Assembly: GCF_002220365.1 (NCBI RefSeq)
Contig: NZ_MTHB01000111.1
Span: forward strand, 42,618 to 106,617
Reading direction: 5' to 3'
DNA: 64,000 bases
Source: Caballeronia sordidicola
GTDB lineage: Bacteria; Pseudomonadota; Gammaproteobacteria; Burkholderiales; Burkholderiaceae
Positions within the stretch are counted from its first letter, which is position 1. Each line of letters begins with the position of its first letter. The translations under genes were made by a program, and so were the position numbers. Shown piece by piece: positions 8,564 through 17,491 of the stretch. The notes beneath the pieces were generated by a model, which worked only from the letters and a program-made list of their open reading frames with translations, searched no databases and had not been told where the DNA came from.

Positions 8564-10486
8564 ATGCTTTCGAATCTGGCTGTGCAACTCATTAACGGAC
8601 TAGCGGACGCCTGCGCCATGTTTCTTGTCGCGTCCGGTTTGTCGTTGATCTTCGGCGTGACGCGAATCGTCAACTTCGCGCACGGCTCGTTCTACATGCT
8701 TGGCGTGTACGTGGCCTATAGCATCGCCAGCCGCTTTGGTTCGACCGTCGCCGGTTTCTGGCTTTCGATGCTTGCAGCAGCGCTCGTTGTCGCCGTGCTC
8801 GGTGCGCTGGTTGAAATGGTCGTGCTCCGGCGCATTTATCAGGCGCCCGAGTTATTCCACCTGCTGGCAACCTTTGCGCTGGTGCTGATCTTTCGGGACG
8901 CCGCGCTGTACATCTGGGGTCCGGAAGACCTGTTCGGGCCGCGCGCTCCGCTGCTCGGCGGCGCAGTCAATCTGCTCGGCCACGCACTGCCCACCTACGA
9001 CATTGCATTGATCGTGATCGGCCCCGTGGTGCTGGGTATCCTCTGGTTCGGTCTGACTAAAACGCGCTGGGGCACGCTCGTGCGCGCGGCGACCGGTGAC
9101 CGGGAAATGCTCGGTGCGCTCGGTATCAACCAGGCTTGGCTATTTACGGGCGTGTTTTTTATCGGCGCGTTCCTCGCGGGTCTTGGCGGTGCGCTTCAGG
9201 TGCCGCGCATGTCGGCGAATCTGTCGCTTGATATCGATACGATCGGCAATGCGTTCGTCGTGGTGGTGGTTGGCGGAATGGGCTCGATTCCCGGCGCGTT
9301 CGTGGCCGCGTTGCTGATCGCGGAGATCAAGGCGCTCTGCATTGGCATAGGCGACGTAGCCATCGGCGGCGTGGTGTTTTCGTTGAGCAAGTTCACGCTG
9401 GTGGCGGAGTTCGTGGTGATGGCAATCGTGCTCGTCGTGCGGCCGTGGGGTCTGCTCGGTCGCGCGCAGGCAGCAGTGCGCACCATGGCCGCCGCTGAAA
9501 CACCACTGCGTCCCGCCGATACCCGGCTGAAGATATTCGCCGGTATCGTGCTAGCGGTGCTTGTGCTCGCACCGCTGCTTTCAGGCGTGTTCCCCTACAT
9601 GCCCGTGCTGCTCGTCGAGATCCTGATCGCGGTTTTATTTGCGACGAGCCTGCATTTCATCATGGGTCCGGGCGGCATGCATTCGTTCGGTCATGCCGCC
9701 TATTTTGGCCTCGGCGCTTATGGCGCGGCGTTGTTCCTGAAGGTCCTGAATCTGCCAATGGAAGCCGCGCTCGTGCTCGGCCCGCTGCTTGCCGGTGTCG
9801 GGGCGATCGTGTTCGGATGGTTCTGCGTGCGCTTGTCGGGGGTCTATCTCGCGATGCTGACACTGGCGTTCGCACAGATCGTCTGGTCGATCGTGTTCCA
9901 GTGGGATGCCGTCACCGGCGGCAGTAACGGCATTCTTAACCTGTGGCCGTCGACCTGGCTCAGCTCGACGGTGGCGTACTACTACGTGAGCTTGGTGTTC
10001 GCGGTCCTGGGTGTCTGGCTCCTGCGGCGAATGTTGTTCTCGCCGCTCGGATATGCCATGCGTGCCTCGCGCGATTCCACGCTGCGCGCCGAAGCAATCG
10101 GTATCGATGTAAAGCGCGTGCAGTGGGTGGCTTTCATTATCGCGTCATTGTTCTGCGGCCTCGCGGGATCACTGTATGCGTTCTCGAAGGGGTCGATCTC
10201 GCCGGAAGTGATCAGCGTCGGGCGCTCGGTCGACGGTCTCGTGATGGTGCTGCTGGGTGGCTTGCAGACGCTTACCGGCCCGATTGTCGGCGCGGCGGTG
10301 TTCACGTGGCTTCAAGATACGGTCGCGCGTCAGACCGACTACTGGGAGGCCCTGCTGGGCGCTGCGATCCTGGTGCTGGTGATCGCGTTTCCGCAGGGGA
10401 TTGTGGGGTTCGTGCGGGACAAGTTCGAGTCGCGTAAAAATTCCGATGGCGGCGTGGCCTCGCAACCCGCCAAGGAGGCCCTGTGA
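8564..10486 (+). CDS. Fused LivH-LivM type ABC transporter permease
   Basis: This 640-aa integral membrane protein joins two permeases normally encoded separately. Residues 1 to about 300 are LivH-like (NGLADACAMFLVASGLSLIF at the start, GMGSIPGAFVAALLIAE near 240). After a short linker, residues about 315-640 are LivM-like (GPGGMHSFGHAAYFGLGAYG; the RxxxLRAEAIGID loop facing the ATPase). Each half has about eight hydrophobic segments. The ATG at 8564 is chosen because the LivH family begins there and AGAGG precedes it. The downstream ATPase overlaps by 4 nt (GTGA). The family carries branched-chain amino acids, amides and aromatic acids; placement after nicR with an operator-like site suggests nicotinate or a related pyridine. 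The substrate is inferred. Confidence 0.88.
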   Translation: MLSNLAVQLINGLADACAMFLVASGLSLIFGVTRIVNFAHGSFYMLGVYVAYSIASRFGSTVAGFWLSMLAAALVVAVLGALVEMVVLRRIYQAPELFHLLATFALVLIFRDAALYIWGPEDLFGPRAPLLGGAVNLLGHALPTYDIALIVIGPVVLGILWFGLTKTRWGTLVRAATGDREMLGALGINQAWLFTGVFFIGAFLAGLGGALQVPRMSANLSLDIDTIGNAFVVVVVGGMGSIPGAFVAALLIAEIKALCIGIGDVAIGGVVFSLSKFTLVAEFVVMAIVLVVRPWGLLGRAQAAVRTMAAAETPLRPADTRLKIFAGIVLAVLVLAPLLSGVFPYMPVLLVEILIAVLFATSLHFIMGPGGMHSFGHAAYFGLGAYGAALFLKVLNLPMEAALVLGPLLAGVGAIVFGWFCVRLSGVYLAMLTLAFAQIVWSIVFQWDAVTGGSNGILNLWPSTWLSSTVAYYYVSLVFAVLGVWLLRRMLFSPLGYAMRASRDSTLRAEAIGIDVKRVQWVAFIIASLFCGLAGSLYAFSKGSISPEVISVGRSVDGLVMVLLGGLQTLTGPIVGAAVFTWLQDTVARQTDYWEALLGAAILVLVIAFPQGIVGFVRDKFESRKNSDGGVASQPAKEAL

Positions 10487-11268
10487 CTCTCCTGCGCGTC
10501 TCTCATCTTGCGAAATCATTCGGCGGCGTCAAAGCTGTCGACGACGTTTCCTTCGACTTGCACGCGGGGCAATTGCTCGCGCTGATCGGTCCCAACGGTG
10601 CCGGCAAGTCGACCTGCTTCAACATGCTCAACGGGCAGTTGAGGCCGAGTTCAGGCTCGATCCTGTTCGACGACCAAGAGATCGCCGGCAAACGTCCGCG
10701 CGATATCTGGCGTCTTGGCGTTGGCCGCACCTTCCAGATTGCCGCGACTTTCAATTCGATGACCGTGATTGAAAACGTGCAGATGGCGCTCGTTTCGCGG
10801 GACCGCCAGTTATTCAACCTGTGGAAACCGGCCTCGTCCATTCACGCCGATGAAGCGATCGCGCTTCTCGAACAAGTCGGCATGGCGGCGCATGCGAAGC
10901 GCGCGTGCGGCGTGCTGGCTTATGGCGATGTGAAGCGCGTTGAGCTGGCCGTTGCACTTGCGAATAAACCGAAACTGCTGCTGATGGACGAACCGACGGC
11001 GGGCATGGCGCCCAAGGAACGCAACGACCTGATGGCGCTGACCAAGCAACTGGTGATCGACCACAAGCTCGGTGTGCTCTTCACCGAGCACAGCATGGAC
11101 GTGGTGTTCGCCTACGCCGACAAGCTGATCGTGCTCGCTCGCGGCAAGCTGATTGGCGAGGGCGATGCGGAAACCGTCCGCAACGATCCGCGTGTGCGCG
11201 AAGTGTATTTCGGCACGGGAAAATCTTTCACGCCGCGTGCATCGCTTGCTGCAGACGGAGTCGCGTAA
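10483..11268 (+). CDS. ABC transporter ATPase, LivG type
   Basis: This is the first of two cytoplasmic ATPases driving the LivHM-type permease. The 261-aa protein has Walker A GPNGAGKST (about 36-44), Walker B LLLMDEPTAGM, and a switch His in FTEHSMDV. The signature motif is the degenerate LAYGDVKRVE usual for LivG. The GTG start overlaps the permease stop by 4 nt, and the next ATPase begins on its last base, so the three genes are translationally coupled. Confidence 0.9.
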   Translation: MTLLRVSHLAKSFGGVKAVDDVSFDLHAGQLLALIGPNGAGKSTCFNMLNGQLRPSSGSILFDDQEIAGKRPRDIWRLGVGRTFQIAATFNSMTVIENVQMALVSRDRQLFNLWKPASSIHADEAIALLEQVGMAAHAKRACGVLAYGDVKRVELAVALANKPKLLLMDEPTAGMAPKERNDLMALTKQLVIDHKLGVLFTEHSMDVVFAYADKLIVLARGKLIGEGDAETVRNDPRVREVYFGTGKSFTPRASLAADGVA

Positions 11269-11996
11269 TGAACACGGCCACTCAAGACAAGAGCATGTTG
11301 AAAGTTTCCGGCCTGAACGCGTTTTATGGCCGCGCGCAGATCCTGTACGACGTTGAACTCGAAGTCGGCCGCGGCGAAGTGGTGGCGCTGATGGGCCGCA
11401 ACGGCGCGGGCAAGTCGACCACGATGAAAGCGCTGATGGGCATGCTGCCGTCGCGACAGGGGGCGATCAATTTCCGCGGGCACGACATCGCGAAGTTGCC
11501 GCCGTATCGTATTGCGCGGCTCGGCATGGGCTTCGTGCCGGAAGACCGGCGCGTGTTTGGCGATCTGACGGTCATGGAGAATCTCGATACCGGCCGCCAG
11601 CCGCCGCGCGACGACGCGCCGCGCTGGACGCCTGAAAAGCTGTTCCGGTTGTTTCCGAATCTCGGCGAGATGCCGAATCGACCGGGCAGCCAGATGAGCG
11701 GCGGCGAGCAGCAGATGCTCACCGTGTCGCGTACGCTGATGGGCAATCCCACGCTGGTCCTGCTGGATGAACCGTCGGAAGGCGTGGCGCCAATCATCGT
11801 TGAACAGATGGCGAACATGATTCTCGAGTTGAAGCGCGAAGGGCTGTCTATCCTGCTGTCCGAGCAGAACATGCATTTCGCGGAGCTCGTCAGCGACCGT
11901 GCGTATGTGCTGGAAAAAGGGCAGATACGGTTCAGCGGCACGATAGACGAGCTCGCCCGCGACGAAGCGGTCCGGCGGGCCTACCTGAGTGTTTAA
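11268..11996 (+). CDS. ABC transporter ATPase, LivF type
   Basis: This is the second ATPase of the transporter. The 242-aa protein shows Walker A GRNGAGKST, the signature MSGGEQQM, Walker B LVLLDEPSEGVAP and a Gln-containing switch SEQNMHF, all LivF hallmarks. The ATG shares one base with the LivG stop codon. A 111-nt spacer then precedes the binding-protein gene. Confidence 0.9.
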   Translation: MNTATQDKSMLKVSGLNAFYGRAQILYDVELEVGRGEVVALMGRNGAGKSTTMKALMGMLPSRQGAINFRGHDIAKLPPYRIARLGMGFVPEDRRVFGDLTVMENLDTGRQPPRDDAPRWTPEKLFRLFPNLGEMPNRPGSQMSGGEQQMLTVSRTLMGNPTLVLLDEPSEGVAPIIVEQMANMILELKREGLSILLSEQNMHFAELVSDRAYVLEKGQIRFSGTIDELARDEAVRRAYLSV

Positions 11997-12107
11997 GCGT
12001 GTTCAAGCGCGAACAGCCAAGCAAAGATCGACCAAGGGTATCCTTCAATCAGCCTTAGCCATGTCAGTTAGCATTCAACCTAGCCGCTTTATCCGGAGAG
12101 AAAAACT

Positions 12108-13325
12108 ATGACCACGCGTGTTGGATCGTTGCTGCGCTTAACCGCCTTCATGGTTGCGCCCCTGGCCACCGCCTTAGTGTCGGTCGGCGCTGCCGCTCAG
12201 ACCATCAAGATCGGCGAGATCAACAGTTATAAAGCGCAGCCTGCGTTCCTCGGCCCGTACAAGAACGGCTGGAACATGGCACTCGACGAGGTCAACGCGG
12301 CGGGTGGCATCAATGGCAAGAAGCTCGAAGTCGTCTCGCGCGACGACAACGGCAACCCGGGCGATACGGTTCGCGTGGCGCAGGAATTGGTAACGGGCGA
12401 ACAGGTCTCCCTGTTGTTTGGCGGCTTCTTGTCGAACACCGGCCTGGCGCTTGCCGACTATGCCAAGCAACGCAAGGTTTTCTTCCTGGCTGCTGAACCG
12501 CTGACCGACAAGATCGTCTGGCAGGACGGCAACAAGTACACATACCGGCTGCGTCCATCGACGTATATGCAGGTCGCGATGCTCGTGCCCGAAGCCGTCA
12601 AGCTGCATAAGAAACGCTGGGCGGTTGTCTATCCGAACTATGAATATGGCCAGTCCGCCGTGGCGACGTTCAAGCGGTTGCTGAAAGCAGCGCAGCCTGA
12701 CGTTGAGTTCGTTGCTGACCAGGCGGCCCCGCTTGGCAAGCTGGATGCCGGCGCCGTTACGCAAGCGCTGGCGGACGCGAAGCCCGATGCAATCTTCAAC
12801 GTCGAGTTCGGTGCCGATCTGGGCAAGTTCGTGCGTGAGGGCAATACGCGTGGTTTGTTCAAGGATATTTCCGTGGTGTCGTTGCTGACGGGCGAGCCTG
12901 AATACCTCGATCCGCTCGGGTCCGAGGCGCCGGTCGGCTGGATCGTGACGGGGTATCCGTGGTACTCGATCGATACGCCTGCTAATCGCAAGTTCGTCGC
13001 GGCCTATGAGACGAAGTATCACGACTATCCGCGCGTTGGATCGGTGGTGGGTTACTCGGCGTTGATGTCGATCGCGGATGGCTTGAAGAAGGCCAAGTCG
13101 ACCGATCCGGACAAGCTCGCGGCAGCGTTCAAGGGGCTTTCCGTAGACACACCGTTTGGTCCCATCACCTACCGCGCGCAGGACAACCAGTCGACGATGG
13201 GCGCGTATGTCGGGACGACGGCGGTGAAGGACGGCAAGGGCATCATGACGAACTATCGGTATATCGATGGCGCGAGTGTCCAGCCTTCCGACGCGGAAGT
13301 GGCGAAGCTGCGCGCGGCGGATTGA
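12108..13325 (+). CDS. Periplasmic substrate-binding protein of the ABC transporter (LivK/Peripla_BP_6 type)
   Basis: This 405-aa exported protein has a Sec signal (positive residues then LTAFMVAPLATALVSVGAAA, cleavage near residue 31) and a type I periplasmic binding fold (IGEINSYKAQPAFLGPYKNG at the mature N-terminus, LDEVNAAGGINGKKLEVVSR near 60). The GGAGAG site before the ATG is strong. As last gene of the operon it would set substrate specificity; nicotinate or a hydroxylated pyridine is a contextual guess. A bidirectional-type terminator follows. Confidence 0.88.
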   Translation: MTTRVGSLLRLTAFMVAPLATALVSVGAAAQTIKIGEINSYKAQPAFLGPYKNGWNMALDEVNAAGGINGKKLEVVSRDDNGNPGDTVRVAQELVTGEQVSLLFGGFLSNTGLALADYAKQRKVFFLAAEPLTDKIVWQDGNKYTYRLRPSTYMQVAMLVPEAVKLHKKRWAVVYPNYEYGQSAVATFKRLLKAAQPDVEFVADQAAPLGKLDAGAVTQALADAKPDAIFNVEFGADLGKFVREGNTRGLFKDISVVSLLTGEPEYLDPLGSEAPVGWIVTGYPWYSIDTPANRKFVAAYETKYHDYPRVGSVVGYSALMSIADGLKKAKSTDPDKLAAAFKGLSVDTPFGPITYRAQDNQSTMGAYVGTTAVKDGKGIMTNYRYIDGASVQPSDAEVAKLRAAD

Positions 13326-13343
13326 GTTGATGCACTGTGTGTG

Positions 13344-13371
13344 AAAACGACCCGCGCAAGCGGGCCGTTTT
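13344..13371. terminator. Terminator after the transporter operon
   Basis: AAAACGACCCGC pairs with GCGGGCCGTTTT around a GCAA loop (one G-T pair). The A-rich and T-rich ends make it a good rho-independent terminator on either strand. It lies 18 nt after the binding-protein stop. Confidence 0.85.
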
Positions 13372-13448
13372 CGTTGGTGGGGCTGACGAAGGACTTCGTG
13401 TCGGACGTTGCTGGCATCGGTCAAATCGGTTGATGCGGCAAAAAGTAC

Positions 13449-13500
13449 TTGACCGATACCGGCAGCGGCCTGATACGCACATATCATGTCGGTGTACATA
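13449..13500 (+). promoter_or_regulatory. Candidate promoter and operator of the small antitoxin-like gene
   Basis: TTGACC (13449-13454) and TGATAC (13471-13476) are spaced 16 nt, resembling a sigma-70 promoter. A dyad ATGT-N6-ACAT follows immediately before the ribosome site and could be an autoregulatory operator. This is judged by eye only. Confidence 0.35.
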
Positions 13501-13511
13501 GGAGTGTAGGA

Positions 13512-13784
13512 ATGGTTGCTGCAAGGAAACGGATTCTCGTCCAGGTGACGCCGGTCGAAAAACGTGCGATTGCGAGCACCGCGAAGCGTCTCGGACACAA
13601 CGTGAGTGAATTGATGTGCGAGGCCGTGCAGGGCATCACGACGTCGGACGATGAAGAAAACATCAATGCGCTAATCCGGCACGTGAATGTGTCCACGCCG
13701 GAAGCGAACGACGCTCTCGATGATGCGCTGTCATTCGTTGCGGAATCGAACAAGCCCATCGCGGCAATGACGGGAGTTAGGTAG
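13512..13784 (+). CDS. Small antitoxin-like protein, probable ribbon-helix-helix N-terminus
   Basis: This 90-aa protein starts MVAARKRILVQVTP, with GGAG eight nt before the ATG; the frame is open upstream to 13449, but the ribosome site decides the start. The pattern of a short beta strand (KRILVQVTP) followed by helices (EKRAIASTAKRLGHNVSELM) resembles CopG/DUF1778-type antitoxins. The acidic C-terminal half (TTSDDEENINALIR) could be the toxin-binding tail. The PIN-domain remnant directly downstream fits a former toxin-antitoxin pair. Function is not proven. Confidence 0.55.
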   Translation: MVAARKRILVQVTPVEKRAIASTAKRLGHNVSELMCEAVQGITTSDDEENINALIRHVNVSTPEANDALDDALSFVAESNKPIAAMTGVR

Positions 13785-13802
13785 TAGTGGGTGTAACCGA
13801 CA

Positions 13803-13935
13803 AGGTGTGTTGGATCCCTATTTCGCACAGGATGACTTGACGCAGTCGCACATCGCAAGGGTAGTGGTTGAGTCACTCGCTGCTGAGCGCGGGCTATGTC
13901 ACGCTGGTGGAATTGGCATTGGGCGAAGCTCATGC
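13803..13935 (+). pseudogene. Frameshifted PIN-domain (VapC-like) toxin remnant
   Basis: In one frame the sequence reads VLDPYFAQDDLTQSHIARVV, close to the start of VapC PIN toxins after their DTN motif. Near 13880 the similarity moves to another frame, SAGYVTLVELALGEA, the next conserved PIN segment. The N-terminal Asp motif and the C-terminal half are missing. This is a dead toxin gene left beside its presumed antitoxin. Confidence 0.6.
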
Positions 13936-14002
13936 AGTAAAGTGGTGTTTCTGGCTTGGCCTTGGCGCCCGACGGAACTTGAACAGCCTAGAAATTCATT
14001 CG

Positions 14003-14263
14003 ATGAAGCCGTCTATTGCACTCGATGCGCACCGCGCGGAAATCCGCCAGATTGTCGAGGCAAACCGCTCCGTCAATGCGCGCGTATTTGGTTCCGTTTT
14101 GCGCGGGGCAGATACAGAAGGCAGTGATCTGGATATCTTGGTTGACCCGGATCCGGGGATGACGCTGTTGAATATCGGCTCGATCCGTCGCCAACTGGCA
14201 CAGTTGCTTGGCGTGCCGGTAGACGTGCTAACTCCGAATGCACTTCCCGAAAAGTTTCGTTAG
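14003..14263 (+). CDS. MNT-type nucleotidyltransferase (MntA-like antitoxin), truncated by a premature TAG
   Basis: This 86-aa protein has the minimal nucleotidyltransferase motif GSVLRG(x)3-4GSDLDILVD, with the GS and DxD catalytic residues intact. MntA proteins silence HEPN RNases by AMPylation. After the TAG at 14261 the same frame continues GVVAEAVPV and stops in TGA overlapping an ATG (ATGA at 14290), which is the usual end of an mnt gene coupled to its HEPN partner. The stop therefore probably removed about nine C-terminal residues. Confidence 0.75.
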   Translation: MKPSIALDAHRAEIRQIVEANRSVNARVFGSVLRGADTEGSDLDILVDPDPGMTLLNIGSIRRQLAQLLGVPVDVLTPNALPEKFR

Positions 14264-14289
14264 GGTGTGGTCGCCGAGGCGGTGCCGGT

Positions 14290-14409
14290 ATGAGTCGTGA
14301 CAAACAACGCATCGCGAAGGCTAAAACGTTGGACTTCATCATCCATCCCCACCCCAGGCGAGCCGTAACAACACGCGTACACGCCAAGCGCGCGTCGAGT
14401 GAACCGTAA
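14290..14409 (+). pseudogene. HEPN (DUF86) toxin stub
   Basis: The ATG overlaps the ancestral mnt stop. The first residues MSRDKQRIA match the common start of DUF86/HEPN RNases, then the reading diverges and ends after 39 codons instead of about 110-140. The RX4-6H active-site motif is absent. The end abuts the neighbouring lipoprotein gene, consistent with a deletion. Confidence 0.55.
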
Positions 14410-14443
14410 GATCCACACGCAGATCCTCTGCGCAACCAACCCC

Positions 14444-15007
14444 TCACGGGCTAAGCTTTGAAATTTTCTGGCCCTGAATGCCTACTCCGGCCATCAACCC
14501 TTGCTGACCATAAATAAACGCATAGACGTCCGATTGCAGCGTGGTCGATGTCAGCGACCGTGCCGTGCCGGAATCCACGACAACAACGCTTGGTCCCGCG
14601 CCAATCGACCAGCCGCCGCTGGTTTGCAGATACTTGATGGCGGAATCAGTCGTGAGGAACATGGCTTCCTGAAACGATTGCGCGCCGGCCTGCAGGCCGT
14701 ACGAAACGGACGTTGCGTTGTAGTAGCCCATCACTTTCCCATCCGCGCCAAACATCACGCCGTTTCCTTCCTCGGCCCCGACGATCAAACCCGCCTTGAG
14801 TATCTCCGGAAATACGAGCACCGCCTTCGCTCTGGACTGGAGCAACTTTGCATCGGGCGTGGTGATGTACAACTGCTGTAGCGCTGCGCGCGCCTTTGCC
14901 TCCAGATCGGGATCGACCGCGTTTGACGGAGGTATTTGCGAGGTCGAGCAGGAGGTCGCAAACAGCAAGAGCACGTGAACGAGGATCAGTCTGATGCATT
15001 GGGCCAT
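14444..15007 (-). CDS. SYLF/YSC84-domain lipoprotein
   Basis: This 187-aa exported protein has a lipoprotein-type signal, with the hydrophobic stretch LILVHVLLLFATSC ending in the acceptor Cys at about residue 20. A YSC84/SYLF domain follows (KAVLVFPEILKAGLIVGAEEGNGV, then GLQAGAQSFQEAMFLTT), associated in other organisms with phospholipid binding. The ATG at 15007 is preferred over upstream codons because GGAG lies 8 nt before it. It is common in Burkholderia as a single gene; its role is not established. The gene is convergent with the decayed toxin-antitoxin patch. Confidence 0.85.
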   Translation of the reverse strand: MAQCIRLILVHVLLLFATSCSTSQIPPSNAVDPDLEAKARAALQQLYITTPDAKLLQSRAKAVLVFPEILKAGLIVGAEEGNGVMFGADGKVMGYYNATSVSYGLQAGAQSFQEAMFLTTDSAIKYLQTSGGWSIGAGPSVVVVDSGTARSLTSTTLQSDVYAFIYGQQGLMAGVGIQGQKISKLSP

Positions 15008-15655
15008 GAGGTCTACTCCGCTTGCAGATCGGTCGTATCCGGGTGAATACAACCTGGGTGATTCGCTGGGTGTTCAGTACAGGTGCGCTTTATCGGTGGT
15101 AATGACGGTCAGCGTTTTTATTTGGAAAGTGTCCCGCGCGCAGGTGAATAGATTGAGTAAATGAGTTTTACCAACTGCTGTTATTTGAAATGATCTTGTT
15201 CGGAGTATTCAATAACACATTGCAAATGGAGACGATTGGCAACACGATTGGCAACGATAAACGTGCTTAACACTTCGCTCAGCCAGGACCGGATCGCACT
15301 GGACATGACAAGCGTCGGATGATCGACAAATTCTATCTGTGAAGGCTACGCGGTCAAATCCAACGGTCTTCTCTTTAATTAAATCGTGGGTTTAACAGGG
15401 TAGGAGGTTATATCAAGCATTGTCATTTGGCAAAGCATCAAGAGATCAGTAATTTAATAGAATTAATATCGAAATTCGTTTCGGTGTTTCAATTTTTTAT
15501 ACAGCGAATATATCCACGAACACACAGATACATACGTCCCGATCCTTTGCCCACATTCGATCCTTTCCAAGCCTAGAAGCAACCATAGCTAACCCGGTCT
15601 GCCCGGCCGTTATGGCGCGTTACCATGCCCATTCGTCCTGACTTGCGACTTTGCC
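15008..15655. other. Long A+T-rich intergenic region
   Basis: This 648-nt stretch has no credible ORF and is clearly richer in A+T than its surroundings. A perfect 12-bp tandem duplication (acgattggcaac at 15232-15243 and 15244-15255) is the only repeat noticed. Promoters for the divergent lipoprotein and LysR genes must lie here. Confidence 0.6.
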
Positions 15656-16711
15656 GTGAACATCCGCTTCCTCGAAACCTTCGTCTGGCTCGCCAAACTC
15701 CAGAATTTCCGCCTCACGGCCGAGAAACTGCACACCACGCAAGCGGCGGTCTCAAGCCGGATCGCGTCGCTTGAAGAGAGCTTCGACGTCCGCCTGTTCG
15801 ACCGCAATTCGCGCTCTGCGACCCTCACGCCGGCCGGCCGCAAGATGCTGGCGTATGCGCAGCGCATCGTGCGCCTTGGCGAGGAAATGCGTCGGGAACT
15901 CGACGACGCAGACGCCGATGCAGGCCTGATCCGCATCGGCGTGATCGAATCGATCGTGCATAGCTGGTTCCCGGCGCTGATGGCGCTCGTGCGCGAGCGT
16001 TATCCACGGCTCGAAATAGAAGTCACCAGCGACACCACGATTCACCTGGCGAACCTGCTGCGCGGCGGTGAGATTGAGTTGATCCTGCAGACCGATGCTA
16101 TTGCCGGCCCCGACTTCACGAATCTGCCGCTGTGTGAATTTCCCGTGCGCTGGGTGGCCAGTCCCAAACTCGGGCTCTCGGGCCGGACTCTCGATCTCGC
16201 ACACCTTGCGGACTTTCCTATCGTCAGCTTTTCGCGGCATTCCGGCCCGCACGCGACGATTGAGCAACTGTTCGCACTGGCGGTCGAGCGGCCCGCGCGG
16301 ATCAACTGCATCACGTCGGTGGCGGCAATGATCCGGCTGGTTGCAGACGGTTTCGGCGTGGCTGCACTGCCGCCCGCGATTATCCAGCGCGAGTTGCGCG
16401 AAGGGACACTTGAAGTCCTCGACGTGAGCGCCGAGTTTCCCTCGCTGCCGCTGGTGGCGACGTGCCGGGCGCAGAGTCACCCGCTCGCCGCGCGCATCGC
16501 TGATCTGGCACGGCAAGCCGCGAGCGAGTTCGAAACAGCGCTCCACGCCGAACAGGCTCCTGCGGCGAAGACCCAGGCCAAGCGAGTTGCATCGCCGAAA
16601 CGCGGCGCCCGCAAGACGAGTGGGGCGCCGACGTCGTTGCCGGCGGTCAAGGCCCGCAAGTCGTCCGAAGGCAAGTCGTCGGAAAGCAAGCCGCCGGAAA
16701 GCAAGTCATAA
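15656..16711 (+). CDS. LysR-family transcriptional regulator
   Basis: This 351-aa protein starts at GTG 15656 (MNIRFLETFVWLAKLQNF), the only codon that gives a full LysR N-terminus. The helix-turn-helix spans about residues 16-40 (RLTAEKLHTTQAAVSSRIAS), followed by the LysR linker helix and a periplasmic-binding-like effector domain to about 290. The last 50 residues are a Lys/Ser-rich low-complexity tail (KSSEGKSSESKPPES), which is unusual for LysR and adds positive charge. It is immediately upstream of, and collinear with, the operon it presumably controls. Confidence 0.88.
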   Translation: MNIRFLETFVWLAKLQNFRLTAEKLHTTQAAVSSRIASLEESFDVRLFDRNSRSATLTPAGRKMLAYAQRIVRLGEEMRRELDDADADAGLIRIGVIESIVHSWFPALMALVRERYPRLEIEVTSDTTIHLANLLRGGEIELILQTDAIAGPDFTNLPLCEFPVRWVASPKLGLSGRTLDLAHLADFPIVSFSRHSGPHATIEQLFALAVERPARINCITSVAAMIRLVADGFGVAALPPAIIQRELREGTLEVLDVSAEFPSLPLVATCRAQSHPLAARIADLARQAASEFETALHAEQAPAAKTQAKRVASPKRGARKTSGAPTSLPAVKARKSSEGKSSESKPPESKS

Positions 16712-16812
16712 GGAAACTTGTTCGCGCCGTATTTGTTTTCTTGTTGGACCGAAGTACCCGCTGCTCGCGACACTGTTCCCATTACGAATCCACTTTCGCC
16801 AGGGAACAATCG

Positions 16813-17445
16813 ATGAGCGCATCACAACCGCAGGGCCAGCTTTGCATCTGGACGGATACCGACCCCGATCCGGTACAGGAAGCCGATTTCAACGCGTGGT
16901 ACGACCGTGAGCACATGCAGGAGCGCGTTGCGATTCCCGGCTTTCGCTACGCACGCCGCTTCAAAGCCACCGACGGCGGCCCGCGCCGCTACCTCGCTCT
17001 CTATGTGACCGAGTCGCTCGATGTCTTTCGCAGCGACGCGTATCAGCGCGCGTTCACTCAGCAAACGCCGTGGTCGCTCGGCAACTTTGCTCGGATGACC
17101 AACACGCAGCGACGCGTCGGCGAACTGACGCTTGAACAGGGTGATGGCGAAGGCGCATTTCTCGCGTTGTTCGTGCTGCCGCAGGACCGCGTTGAGGCAG
17201 CGTTGTTGAAGCCGCGCTTCGAAGCAGGCACGTGTCAACCCGGCATACATGCCGCACGGCTTTTTTGCACGGCGCCTGCGCTGTCGGTGTCGCTGACGGC
17301 GTCGAAGGGATCGGCATTGCCCGCTGCCGATGCGCTCGTGTTGATCGAAGGCAGCGACGCCGAGGCCACCCGTACGCTTGCCGAAACACTCGCGGACGGC
17401 GCCGAAGTCCGTACGTTCCAGATGCTCTGGCGCATTTCGGCCTGA
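16813..17445 (+). CDS. EthD-like dimeric alpha/beta-barrel protein
   Basis: This 210-aa protein has the N-terminal pattern of DUF4286/EthD-like ferredoxin folds: FNAWYDREHMQERVAIPGFR, in which the WY..EH segment marks the active-site edge. A second, weaker repeat of the fold follows from about 115. Such proteins occur in catabolic operons as small decarboxylases, isomerases or stabilising factors, but this one cannot be assigned a reaction. The start at 16813 has AGGGA before it; the frame is open to 16741 without family likeness. It is first in the four-gene unit ending at 20933. Confidence 0.7.
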   Translation: MSASQPQGQLCIWTDTDPDPVQEADFNAWYDREHMQERVAIPGFRYARRFKATDGGPRRYLALYVTESLDVFRSDAYQRAFTQQTPWSLGNFARMTNTQRRVGELTLEQGDGEGAFLALFVLPQDRVEAALLKPRFEAGTCQPGIHAARLFCTAPALSVSLTASKGSALPAADALVLIEGSDAEATRTLAETLADGAEVRTFQMLWRISA

Positions 17446-17491
17446 TCCCCCGTCGTCACGCTTATCCCGCTTTCATCATCCGAGGTTCTCG

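Noticed and set aside
12174..13598. Minus-strand frame of 474 codons opposite the binding-protein gene
   Set aside because: Shadow with Arg/His-rich translation, crossing a strong terminator; the plus-strand protein has signal peptide and family motifs.
16741..16812. Upstream start for the EthD-like protein
   Set aside because: The added 24 residues are Cys/Arg/His-rich and unlike the family; AGGGA precedes the ATG at 16813.
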